Positions 1 to 6,360 of a stretch of DNA of 6,368 bases are shown piece after piece (position 1 is the first letter of the stretch; each line of letters opens with the position of its first letter). The translations under genes were made by a program, and so were the position numbers. Source of the DNA: CAYUNT01 sp964446285. Lineage in GTDB: Bacteria; Sumerlaeota; Sumerlaeia; SLMS01; CAYUNT01. The notes under the pieces were generated by a model that saw nothing but the letters and a program-made list of their open reading frames with translations, did no database searches and was not told the DNA's origin. Where the stretch lies: assembly GCA_964446285.1 (NCBI GenBank), contig CAYUNT010000232.1, positions 1 to 6,368 of the forward strand, written 5' to 3'.

Positions 1-1
1 C

Positions 2-1681
2 CCCCCGCCCGCTGCCTCGCCGCTGAAGTCGTTTGGAGGAGGCCCCGAGGCAGCCCCGCCCGAAGACAGCCGCTTGTTCATTCCCGCGCTGGACGAACCT
101 TTGCCCCAAGGCGCCGCCGCCGCGCCGGGCGCGCCTTCCGAGCAACCTCCAAGCATTCTATTCCCGGACATCGCGCCTGTGTCTGGGCAGCCGTCGTATA
201 TGCAGCCCGCGACGTCCTCGGGCGCGCCCCGGCAATCGCTGCCCGCGAGCGCGCCACCCTTGCCGCCATCGTCAAGTTCCAGCCCCTCCTTCGGCGGCGC
301 CATCCCTTCCGGGGACTTTTCCGGACAAAGCGGAATCGGCTTGGGCGTGGGCGGATTGGTCGCTCCGTCGCAAGGCCCAATGATGGCGCCCGTCGAGCCA
401 AAAGGTCCTCCCAGACCCGACGTGCCTCCGCCGCATGATTCATCGTTTGGATCATCAAGCGCGTCTGTTCCGGCTCCGCCGTCAAGCAGCCCGTTCGAGG
501 TGCCGTTCACCCCGCTCCTGCCGCCGGGTCCTGAGGCGGTGGCGGCGGCCGAGACGCCCTATGCCCCTCCGGAGCGACCTGTTGCCGCCCGCAGGGTTCC
601 TGAGCCAAGCGCTTCGTCCGCTCCCGCCGAGACGCCGCTGCCCACGTCAGAAGAAGTAATCGCGGCAATGGACGAGGCGACTGTTTCGGCGCGCGGACGC
701 CAAAGACTGGCTGAAATTCCTGATGCTCCTGCTCCTGCGCCCGCGCCAGTTGCTCCTTCGGCGCAGGCCGTCCGGCCGCCTGCGATGCCCGCTGCGCAGC
801 CCAAAGAACCCGCCGCGGAGACTCCGCGCCCGCCCGCCAAGCCGATTTCGCCAATTCCCGACATGGAGTCTTCGGACTTCGACGGCCAAACAAAGTTCCT
901 CGAACAAAAGAAGATGGAGCGCGAGAAAGAAGAACGGCGCAAGGCGCAGGAATATGAGGTGCTTCTCGAACACAGCAAATTTGCCTGCATCCTGCCCATA
1001 GGCAAGCGCATCCATCTCAACGAAATTTCCGCCGTTCTGGCGCAGTTTCTGGGAATTGATGAAACCGCGGCCCGCAGGCGAATTCGCGCGGGCAAGGGCG
1101 TTCTGCTGATGGACCTCGCCTATGACGACATGGTCGAGTTTTATCGTTCGCTCGTCGATTGCCCGCAAAAGGTCCAGTTTATCCGGCAAGCCGAAGAAGC
1201 GGATTTTGGCGCGCCCCAGGAAGTAATTTCCATCCGTCCCAACAGCGCCGTGGCACGAGTGACAACAGACAGGGCGCAATTCAAAATGGAATGGCAGGAA
1301 GTGAAACTCCTGAGCACCGGGCGCATCCTGATCGCCCGGAGCGATCCTGCCCGTTCGCAATTGATTGCCGACATTTTCCTGAACAAGCCGCGCAAGCACC
1401 TGCGGCTGTTCCAATCCACGTTTAATGTCCATGCCTACGGGACTTTTGACGGCGACCCGGACGAGCAGTTCCGCTCGATCGTCCTGAGCCTGCGCGATCA
1501 TTGCCCTAAGGCCATCCGCAGCCATACGATCGATCTGTTGTCCAAGCAGCCTGCGGCGGATCTTCAGCCGTTCGAGTCCACCATCGAATACGACAACTAC
1601 AACCGCTGGCTTCTCCTGAGCAATTTGTGCGAGGAGATCAACCCCGCCCGCAGGCGCTCGAAGGCCGCCACCAACTACTAG
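2..1681 (+). CDS. Pro/Ala/Ser-rich protein with uncharacterised C-terminal domain (5' end missing)
   Basis: The reading frame is open from base 2 with no stop before the TAG at 1679-1681, so the gene begins outside the window. A TTG at 74 is in frame but has no clear ribosome site and the frame continues upstream with the same composition, so it is probably internal. At least 559 residues are visible. Three regions can be seen. Bases 2 to about 870 encode a low-complexity segment rich in Pro, Ala and Ser, including an Ala-Pro run near 720-757, likely disordered. Bases 893-979 encode a Lys/Glu/Arg-rich stretch likely to form a charged helix or short coiled coil. Bases 980-1681 encode a mixed alpha/beta region of about 230 residues with aromatic and hydrophobic spacing typical of a folded domain, ending in a Tyr/Trp/Leu-rich helix near 1589-1648. 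No signal peptide, membrane helix or catalytic motif is visible in this part. The four scattered Cys do not form a metal-binding pattern. Function unknown. The next gene lies 81 bases downstream on the same strand, so co-transcription is possible. That this strand codes is well supported; the role is not. Confidence 0.85.
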   Translation, partial: PPPAASPLKSFGGGPEAAPPEDSRLFIPALDEPLPQGAAAAPGAPSEQPPSILFPDIAPVSGQPSYMQPATSSGAPRQSLPASAPPLPPSSSSSPSFGGAIPSGDFSGQSGIGLGVGGLVAPSQGPMMAPVEPKGPPRPDVPPPHDSSFGSSSASVPAPPSSSPFEVPFTPLLPPGPEAVAAAETPYAPPERPVAARRVPEPSASSAPAETPLPTSEEVIAAMDEATVSARGRQRLAEIPDAPAPAPAPVAPSAQAVRPPAMPAAQPKEPAAETPRPPAKPISPIPDMESSDFDGQTKFLEQKKMEREKEERRKAQEYEVLLEHSKFACILPIGKRIHLNEISAVLAQFLGIDETAARRRIRAGKGVLLMDLAYDDMVEFYRSLVDCPQKVQFIRQAEEADFGAPQEVISIRPNSAVARVTTDRAQFKMEWQEVKLLSTGRILIARSDPARSQLIADIFLNKPRKHLRLFQSTFNVHAYGTFDGDPDEQFRSIVLSLRDHCPKAIRSHTIDLLSKQPAADLQPFESTIEYDNYNRWLLLSNLCEEINPARRRSKAATNY

Positions 1682-1762
1682 GCGGCGCTGAAGTCCGGAC
1701 GTCCCTGGCCATCCCAATCGTCCACCGCGCTATTTTCCATTCCTCGCCACGCGGCAACCCAC

Positions 1763-2977
1763 TTGGAAGAAACTGTATTTTCTTTATTATCGCGCGTTTT
1801 CTTGTTCGCGCTTCGCGATTTGGCCGCGCCTCTATGCCTTGGATGGGCGGCGGCGTTTGCATTCACCGCCCTCTCGATCCGGATCGCCAAACGAACCGGC
1901 ATTGTTTCGCACCCCAACGCGCGCACGTCGCATGAAGGCGCGGTTCCCCGCATCGGAGGCATCGGGATTGTCATTCCGTATCTGCTGGCGATTGTGATCT
2001 TGCTGATAGGAATGGCAGTTCTTGGCAAGAACACCGGGCCTGATTCGCCCTTTTGGGCGCTGCGCGTTATCAACCCCGGTTTTTTATGGGCCAGCCTGCT
2101 CGGTGGAGCGGGCGCATTTGCCTTCGGACTTTGGGACGACATGAAGGGAATGAACCCTGTCGTCAAACTCTTTATGCAAATTGTCATTGCGGTCATCCCG
2201 GTGTGCTTTGGCCTGGGCGTGGCGAATTTTTCGCGCCCGGGATTGGGAATTATCGGATTGTCCGGCTGGAGCGCGGGCGTTCTGGGGTTTTGCTGGGTTC
2301 TTTTCTGGATGAACGCCTACAATTTCATGGATGGCATCAACGGCATCGCAGGCCGGTTCGGGGAGATTGTGGGGCTTTCTTTTTTCCTCGTGGCCATTGT
2401 AGGGGCGGGCGCGGGCGACCGGATGCTGCTGGCGCTGCTGGTGGGCGCTTGCGCGGGATTTCTCAAGTGGAATGCGCCCAACGCAAAAACTTTTATGGGA
2501 GATTGTGGCAGCCAGTTTTTAGGTTTTATATTCGCGCTCTGGACGTTGCATCTGCCCGAGGAAACCATGCGGATATGGATTCTCGCGCCGCCGCAGGGCG
2601 CGCCTCCCCGCCCGGAACTGGCCGTGCCGTTTCTCGCGCTCGTCCTTATCATGCTTCCGTTTGCGTGGGACGTCGTCTGGACGCTCATCCGGAGGGCACG
2701 GCGCGGCGAAAACCTATTCCAGGCGCATCGGTCGCATTTGTATCAACGCCTGCTCGCCACGGGCCTGACGCACGAGCAAACGCTCGCGGTATGCGAATGG
2801 ACGTTTCGCGTTTGCGCGCTGGCAGGGCTGGTTCTTGCGGGAGGCGTTCGGTATCCGGCGTTGCGCGCCCCGGCGATCCAATGGGGCTGCGTCATCGCCG
2901 CCGCGGGAACGATGATAATTTATTCGTTATATGTTATTCAAAAAGAACGAATTTCGCAGGCGAAATCAGGCGAATAG
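1763..2977 (+). CDS. Undecaprenyl-phosphate sugar-1-phosphate transferase, MraY/WecA/WbpL superfamily
   Basis: Integral membrane enzyme of about 404 residues. It should transfer a sugar 1-phosphate, typically an N-acetylated hexosamine, from a UDP-sugar to undecaprenyl phosphate on the cytoplasmic face, the first step in building a lipid-linked surface glycan. Visible superfamily motifs, in order: HPNARTSH and PRIGG (residues 50-66); the Asp pair D125-D126 after a membrane helix; NAYNFMDGINGIAG (184-197); FMGDCGS (244-250) with D247 at the position of the third catalytic Asp of MraY; and the cytoplasmic AHRSHLYQR loop (321-329). That last form resembles WbpL-type enzymes more than MraY, which has consecutive His residues there. 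About ten hydrophobic segments are spread along the chain, and the length is slightly above the usual 330-370. The second Asp of the DGxDG motif is Asn (N193), which I recall in some relatives. The start is uncertain: TTG at 1763 has no ribosome site, other in-frame TTG codons lie at 1802 and 1820, and the first ATG (2012) is after conserved motifs. TTG 1763 places the first membrane helix as expected. Sugar specificity cannot be read, and no other glycan genes are in view. Confidence 0.92.
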   Translation: MEETVFSLLSRVFLFALRDLAAPLCLGWAAAFAFTALSIRIAKRTGIVSHPNARTSHEGAVPRIGGIGIVIPYLLAIVILLIGMAVLGKNTGPDSPFWALRVINPGFLWASLLGGAGAFAFGLWDDMKGMNPVVKLFMQIVIAVIPVCFGLGVANFSRPGLGIIGLSGWSAGVLGFCWVLFWMNAYNFMDGINGIAGRFGEIVGLSFFLVAIVGAGAGDRMLLALLVGACAGFLKWNAPNAKTFMGDCGSQFLGFIFALWTLHLPEETMRIWILAPPQGAPPRPELAVPFLALVLIMLPFAWDVVWTLIRRARRGENLFQAHRSHLYQRLLATGLTHEQTLAVCEWTFRVCALAGLVLAGGVRYPALRAPAIQWGCVIAAAGTMIIYSLYVIQKERISQAKSGE

Positions 2978-2995
2978 GCGCGTCTTCTTGCGCGC
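2978..2995. terminator. Short GC stem in convergent gap, possible bidirectional terminator
   Basis: The whole gap between two convergent genes is 18 bases. Bases 2978-2982 (GCGCG) pair with 2991-2995 (CGCGC) around an 8-base loop, with G-T wobble possible at both ends of the stem. No U run follows on either strand, so it is not a canonical intrinsic terminator. It may only slow the two polymerases or act with Rho. Confidence 0.25.
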
Positions 2996-4303
2996 TCAAT
3001 TCACCAGGCTGGCCAGCAGCCCCACAGTCCAGCCGGGCGCAAGAAACATCAGCGCCAGAGTAATCAGATAAGCAGGTATGTAGTAAAGGGTTCCCTTGAA
3101 TACCTGCTCGACTGTTGTGTCTTTCGCCATTCCCGCCACGACAAAGCAGCAGATTCCGATGGGCGGCGTGATGGCGCCAAGCGTCGTCACTACGCACAAC
3201 ATTTCTCCAAACCAAATGGGGTCGTAGCCAAGGCTTTCCGCGAGCGGAAAGAAGATCGGCAACGAGATGAGCAAAAACGCAAGCGCGTCCATCACGCAGC
3301 CGCCGATCGCGTAAACCCCAAGCATCATGCAGAGAATCATCCAGGCGGGAAAATGCAGCGCGCCGATCCATTCGGCCGTGACGGAAGGCAGGCGCGAAAT
3401 GGTCATGAACCGCCCAAACACCGTCGCCCCGGCCACAATCATGAAGACCATGCACGAAATCCGCAGCGTATCGGTAAGGGCGGCGAGAAACTTTTTCCAG
3501 GATAGTTTTCGCCGCGCCATGCACAGAACCAGGCCGAGAAAACTGCTGACAGAAGCAGCCTCAGTCGGCGTGACACGGCCCGTGAAAAGCGCCACCATGA
3601 TGACCACAAACAGAATCAGAATATCGACTACGCCAGCCAGCGCCCGCAACCGTTCGCCCCAGGCCGCCTTCTCCCCCGCCGGACCCCACGAAGGATGGCG
3701 CAGGCAAATAAGATACACGGTGGCCGCCATCATAACCGTGAGCAAAATCCCTGGAATCACTGTTCCGAAAAAGAGTTTCCCAATGGATTGTCCTGTATAG
3801 AGGCCATAGACGACGAGCACGATGCTTGGCGGAATCATGACGCCCAAAGTCGATCCGGCGGCGACAGCGCCCGCGCGAAGTGTTGGGTGATAGTTGTATC
3901 GTTTCATCGCGGGCAGGGCCACGGAACTCATCGTGGCGGCGGTGGCCGTGTTCGATCCGCATATAGCGGAAAATCCCGCGCAGGCGAAAATGGTAGTGAT
4001 CGCCAGTCCGCCGCGCCAGTGCCCGAACCAGCGGTCTGTCGCATGATACAGGCTGTCGCTATAGCCGGCGTAATACATGAATTCGCCGACCAGAATGAAC
4101 ATTGGGATCACAGTCAGGCCGTAATTCGAAAAAATGCCCCAAAATTCCGTTCCGATCAGCCCGAGCGCCGCCTTGAAAGACGTGGCGGCGGCGATTCCCG
4201 CAAAACCCACCAGCGCCATGATGAATCCAACGGGAATGCGCAAAATGAACAGCCCCGCCAGCATGACCAGAAGACCCCAGACGCCGAGCATGGGACCGTT
4301 CAT
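2996..4303 (-). CDS. dctM: TRAP transporter large permease subunit (DctM family)
   Basis: Large membrane subunit of a tripartite ATP-independent periplasmic transporter. It forms the substrate path and couples uptake to a Na+ or H+ gradient in the inner membrane. The 435-residue product is full length for the family. Family signatures are visible: LRIPVGF near residues 21-27, the GSNTATAAT stretch at 116-124 followed by a conserved Pro, the GV-MIPPS loop at 154-160, the TPTEAA motif at 245-250, the GCVMDALAFLLISLPI segment at 335-350 followed by GYDPIWFG, and the ITPPIG loop at 378-383 that mirrors the IPPS loop in the second half. A dozen or so hydrophobic segments cover the chain. The ATG at 4303-4301 overlaps the TGA of the small subunit as ATGA, so translation is probably coupled. 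A purine-rich AAGAAGG lies about 10 bases upstream, inside the preceding gene. Substrate is set mainly by the binding protein and is unknown. The gene symbol is used for the family and does not imply C4-dicarboxylate uptake. Confidence 0.95.
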   Translation of the reverse strand: MNGPMLGVWGLLVMLAGLFILRIPVGFIMALVGFAGIAAATSFKAALGLIGTEFWGIFSNYGLTVIPMFILVGEFMYYAGYSDSLYHATDRWFGHWRGGLAITTIFACAGFSAICGSNTATAATMSSVALPAMKRYNYHPTLRAGAVAAGSTLGVMIPPSIVLVVYGLYTGQSIGKLFFGTVIPGILLTVMMAATVYLICLRHPSWGPAGEKAAWGERLRALAGVVDILILFVVIMVALFTGRVTPTEAASVSSFLGLVLCMARRKLSWKKFLAALTDTLRISCMVFMIVAGATVFGRFMTISRLPSVTAEWIGALHFPAWMILCMMLGVYAIGGCVMDALAFLLISLPIFFPLAESLGYDPIWFGEMLCVVTTLGAITPPIGICCFVVAGMAKDTTVEQVFKGTLYYIPAYLITLALMFLAPGWTVGLLASLVN

Positions 4304-4794
4304 GATTGACCGGCCTTCTTGCGCCCAAAGGTGATGGCAACGAAATCCGCCAGCATCGCCAGGGAAAGAAGCGCGAATCCAAACGCCACGGCATACACAA
4401 AGCCATAATAGGCGATTTTCAAGGTTTCGGAGACTTCACCCTCGCGCCGGATTGTCATGCCCCACAAATATACCTGCCAGGACACAATGGCGAAAAACAC
4501 AAGATTTACCAGGTAATTCAACGCATCAAGCGCGCGATGCAGCCAGGGCGGGAAATGCCGAGCCAGAATATCGACCATGATGTGGTCTTTGCGGCGCTGC
4601 GTGTGCCCCAGCGCCATCGCTATCACGAGCGCGCCCAGAAATCCCACCATTTCATAAGCGCCCGGAAATGATTTCCCGAACATGCGAAGAATCACGTTGG
4701 AGGCCGCCACGCCCATCAGACCCAGCGCCGCCAGACCTCCAGTCACTAGAGCCACTCGATTCAGTGCCGCACTAGCCCGTTCAATGCTCTTCAT
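4300..4794 (-). CDS. dctQ: TRAP transporter small permease subunit (DctQ family)
   Basis: Small membrane subunit that pairs with the large permease and helps dock the periplasmic binding protein. The product is 164 residues with four predicted membrane helices at roughly 13-34, 46-64, 88-110 and 127-153, the usual DctQ layout. Typical features are the NVILRMFG segment after helix 1, the GAYEMVGFLG stretch with its membrane-embedded Glu, and the RRKDHIMVDIL motif (68-77) after helix 2, matching the family R-x-x-H-I-x-V-D pattern. I chose the ATG at 4794 because AGGAAGG (complement of 4799-4805) sits a few bases upstream. An in-frame TTG at 4812 would lengthen the protein by six residues but puts the ribosome site inside the gene. 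The stop overlaps the start of the large subunit by four bases. The binding-protein gene lies 123 bases upstream across a structured gap. The symbol denotes family only. Confidence 0.94.
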   Translation of the reverse strand: MKSIERASAALNRVALVTGGLAALGLMGVAASNVILRMFGKSFPGAYEMVGFLGALVIAMALGHTQRRKDHIMVDILARHFPPWLHRALDALNYLVNLVFFAIVSWQVYLWGMTIRREGEVSETLKIAYYGFVYAVAFGFALLSLAMLADFVAITFGRKKAGQS

Positions 4795-4798
4795 TGCA

Positions 4799-4805
4799 CC
4801 TTCCT
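4799..4805 (-). promoter_or_regulatory. Ribosome-binding site of dctQ, decides the start
   Basis: The minus strand reads AGGAAGG, then TGCA, then the ATG at 4794. This favours ATG 4794 over the in-frame TTG at 4812. Confidence 0.75.
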
Positions 4806-4810
4806 CAGAC

Positions 4811-4890
4811 AAAAAGCCCCCGCCGGAGAATTTGACACTTGGCGCGGCGGCGCATTTTACAGGGCCATGCTTGCAAGGCCATGCGCCGCC
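4811..4890 (-). promoter_or_regulatory. Overlapping alternative stems between dctP and dctQ, attenuator-like
   Basis: Read on the transcribed minus strand after the dctP stop, the first stem is a perfect 10-base-pair stem: 4881-4890 pairs with 4846-4855, and GGCC at 4877-4880 and 4863-4866 can pair inside its loop. The second stem pairs 4845-4850 with 4820-4825 (6 base pairs, all G-C) and is followed by GGGC and five U at 4815-4811. The two stems share 4846-4850, so they exclude each other. The order, first stem then terminator-like stem with a U run, resembles a partial terminator or attenuator. It also fits the common arrangement in which a stem 3' of a binding-protein gene limits expression of the membrane subunits. 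No leader peptide or ligand-binding fold is recognised. GC-rich sequence can form such stems by chance. Confidence 0.4.
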
Positions 4891-4917
4891 CGCGCCCCGG
4901 CGTGCATCCCGAAACGT

Positions 4918-5961
4918 TTACTTTATTTCCGCTTCGTATTTCTTCTTGAGCGCCAGCATGTCTTTCACGATCTGATCGCCCGGCAGGCCCGCTTCCGTTA
5001 CCCGTTTGACGTATTCGTCGGTCATCGGCTTGAGCAGTTCGGCGATCTTCGCTTTGTCCGCCGCCGGGAACTCGGTAATCTGGTGTTTGTGATTCTCGCG
5101 CGACCAGGCAAGAGCCTCATCCACGTGATCGTCCACATATTTGCCAGTCCAAAGGGCCTGTTCGCGGCCGAGGTCGTCCAGAACACGCTTCACGTTGTCC
5201 GGAAGTTTGTTCCATTTGTCGAGATTCATCACCACGGCAAACGAGACCACATGAAGGTTTTCGCGCACGGCGTAAGGGCAATAGGTCGCGAAGTTGAAGT
5301 CCTTCAGAATTTCCATCGAGGACACCATGCCCTTGACCACGCCCTTTTGAATCGCGTCCGGGGTTTCGGATTGCGGCATTCCCACCGGCTCGGCGCCGAG
5401 GCGTTTCACGACGTCCACGCCCGTGCCCGAAACGCGCAACGGCATCCCCTTGAGGTCCGCCAGCGAAGCGACCGGTTTGGCCGTCATAATGTTGGAAGGC
5501 GGGCAGGTGAACAGCGTCAGAATTTTCACCTTCTCGAATTCCTTGGGTGTGTATTTATACATAATCAAATCGTAAAGCGTCAGCGACGCCACCTTGGCGC
5601 TGGGGAACCCCACGGGCAGGTCCACCGATTCCGACACAGGGAAACGGCCCGGCTGGTAGCTCATGGCGAAATTGCCGATGTCGGCCGTCCCGGAAATCAC
5701 GCCGTCGAACATATTCTTGGCCCCGAGCAGCGTTCCGCCCGGGAAGGTTTGCACTTTGACTTTGCCGTCGGTGCGTTTCTCGACCTCGGTTTTCCAGCGT
5801 TCCATTTGGACGCAGGGGAAGGTCGAGGCGGGCGGGAAGTTGGCGTAGGTCAGGGTGATTTCGCCCTCCGCGAAAACCTGCGAGGGGGCAAGCATTCCCA
5901 ATCCCATCATCAAAACAGTTGTGGCAACGGACAGCATTCCAGCGGAAAAAAGTCGTTTCAT
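4918..5961 (-). CDS. dctP: TRAP transporter periplasmic substrate-binding protein (DctP family)
   Basis: Secreted periplasmic protein that captures the substrate and delivers it to the two membrane subunits encoded just downstream. The 347-residue product begins with a typical Sec signal peptide: MKR, a hydrophobic stretch to about residue 27, and probable cleavage after VFA (residue 31), leaving EGEITLTYANFPP. Family features follow: PGGTLLG near 74-80; GRFP at 105-108; LKGMPLR (170-176), whose Arg R176 sits where DctP proteins carry the Arg that binds the substrate carboxylate or other anionic group; LGAEPVGMPQSETPDAIQKG (188-207); and VVMNLDKW (243-250) with the usual conserved Asn. Length is normal for the family. 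I chose ATG 5961 because AAGGAG lies 10 bases upstream; an in-frame TTG at 5991 adds ten residues before the signal peptide and is unlikely. An anionic substrate is inferred from the conserved Arg; its identity is unknown. The symbol denotes family only. The sequence resembles binding proteins I associate with sulfate-reducing deltaproteobacteria, unverified. Confidence 0.95.
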   Translation of the reverse strand: MKRLFSAGMLSVATTVLMMGLGMLAPSQVFAEGEITLTYANFPPASTFPCVQMERWKTEVEKRTDGKVKVQTFPGGTLLGAKNMFDGVISGTADIGNFAMSYQPGRFPVSESVDLPVGFPSAKVASLTLYDLIMYKYTPKEFEKVKILTLFTCPPSNIMTAKPVASLADLKGMPLRVSGTGVDVVKRLGAEPVGMPQSETPDAIQKGVVKGMVSSMEILKDFNFATYCPYAVRENLHVVSFAVVMNLDKWNKLPDNVKRVLDDLGREQALWTGKYVDDHVDEALAWSRENHKHQITEFPAADKAKIAELLKPMTDEYVKRVTEAGLPGDQIVKDMLALKKKYEAEIK

Positions 5962-5971
5962 GGCGCAAAAG

Positions 5972-5977
5972 CTCCTT
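5972..5977 (-). promoter_or_regulatory. Ribosome-binding site of dctP
   Basis: The minus strand reads AAGGAG, 10 bases before the ATG at 5961. It is the best ribosome site in the window and fixes the start that gives a clean signal peptide. A repeated AGCTTTTG lies on each side of it. Confidence 0.8.
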
Positions 5978-6016
5978 TCCAAAAGCTGCAAAAGGTTTCG
6001 TAGCTGATGGCGGCCC

Positions 6017-6022
6017 TGTCAA
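6017..6022 (-). promoter_or_regulatory. Consensus -35-like hexamer near dctP
   Basis: The minus strand reads TTGACA, a perfect sigma-70 -35 match, about 55 bases before the dctP ATG. No good -10 hexamer follows at 16-18 bases: the sequence there is GAAACC, and TACGAA only fits a spacing near 14. It could be an activator-dependent promoter or chance. Confidence 0.25.
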
Positions 6023-6150
6023 ATCAAAATGGCAAATGGAAGGTAAAGCGCAGGTACATGGTGTCCCCCAGGAGCGGAAGGGCAAGCGGCCTCAATGGCT
6101 GCTTTCCATAGTCAGGATGCCCACTTTGAGGTGTATGGGCCGAACAGGCA

Positions 6151-6172
6151 AACCAAGCGTTCTAGCCTGGTT
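6151..6172. repeat. Small hairpin in the TRAP upstream region
   Basis: AACCAAGC (6151-6158) and GCCTGGTT (6165-6172) form an 8-pair inverted repeat with one mismatch around a 6-base loop. GGCC occurs outside it on both sides (6138-6141 and 6176-6179). It could be an operator or a leader RNA stem; no family is recognised. Confidence 0.35.
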
Positions 6173-6310
6173 GAGGGCCAATGGACTTCTTCCTACAGGC
6201 CGCAGGAGCATACGATAATGCCCCACTTTACAAGTCTAAATTGGGTTGCTGTCCCCGCATTTGGTCGGATATGGCATGGTCGAAACAAGATGGGCTTTTT
6301 AACAGAGACT

Positions 6311-6338
6311 ATTATAACTGGAGTGTAGTGTTTTTGAA
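6311..6338 (-). promoter_or_regulatory. Candidate sigma-70 promoter reading towards dctP
   Basis: On the minus strand, TTCAAA (6338-6333, four of six consensus bases) is followed after 16 bases by TATAAT (6316-6311, a perfect -10). Transcription would begin near 6304 and leave a leader of roughly 340 bases before dctP, long enough for RNA-level control. A single perfect -10 in an AT-rich patch may be chance. Confidence 0.35.
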
Positions 6339-6360
6339 GCAAAGAAGTGATAGGGAGGGG

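Noticed and set aside
1693..1704. Overlapping palindromes GTCCGGAC and GGACGTCC just after the first gene
   Set aside because: They have no loop and no U run, so they do not make a terminator; short GC palindromes are common in such sequence.
647..1717. A 356-codon open frame on the minus strand opposite the proline-rich gene
   Set aside because: The plus strand is open from the window edge for 1680 bases and gives an ordered domain layout; the minus frame has no clear family features and looks like an antisense shadow.
2053..3063. A 336-codon plus-strand frame overlapping the transferase gene
   Set aside because: It is a shifted frame of the transferase gene. The frame starting at 1763 carries all the catalytic motifs and membrane helices.
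4867..6003. A 378-codon open frame on the plus strand running opposite the whole of dctP
   Set aside because: It mirrors a gene with clear family motifs and a signal peptide. Its product is rich in His, Arg and Gly with no recognisable domain, as expected from the antisense of GC-rich coding DNA.
5555..6085. Minus-strand frame beginning upstream of dctP and overlapping it in another phase
   Set aside because: No ribosome site and no recognisable protein; it lies mostly within dctP in the wrong frame.
6262..6282. TGGTCG repeated at a 15-base period in the right-hand stretch
   Set aside because: Six-base repeats are too short to mean anything alone, and no further copies follow. The nearby sequence does not fold as a tRNA.
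6095..6328. A 77-codon plus-strand frame in the upstream region
   Set aside because: No recognisable features, no good ribosome site, and it covers the candidate promoter and hairpin region.
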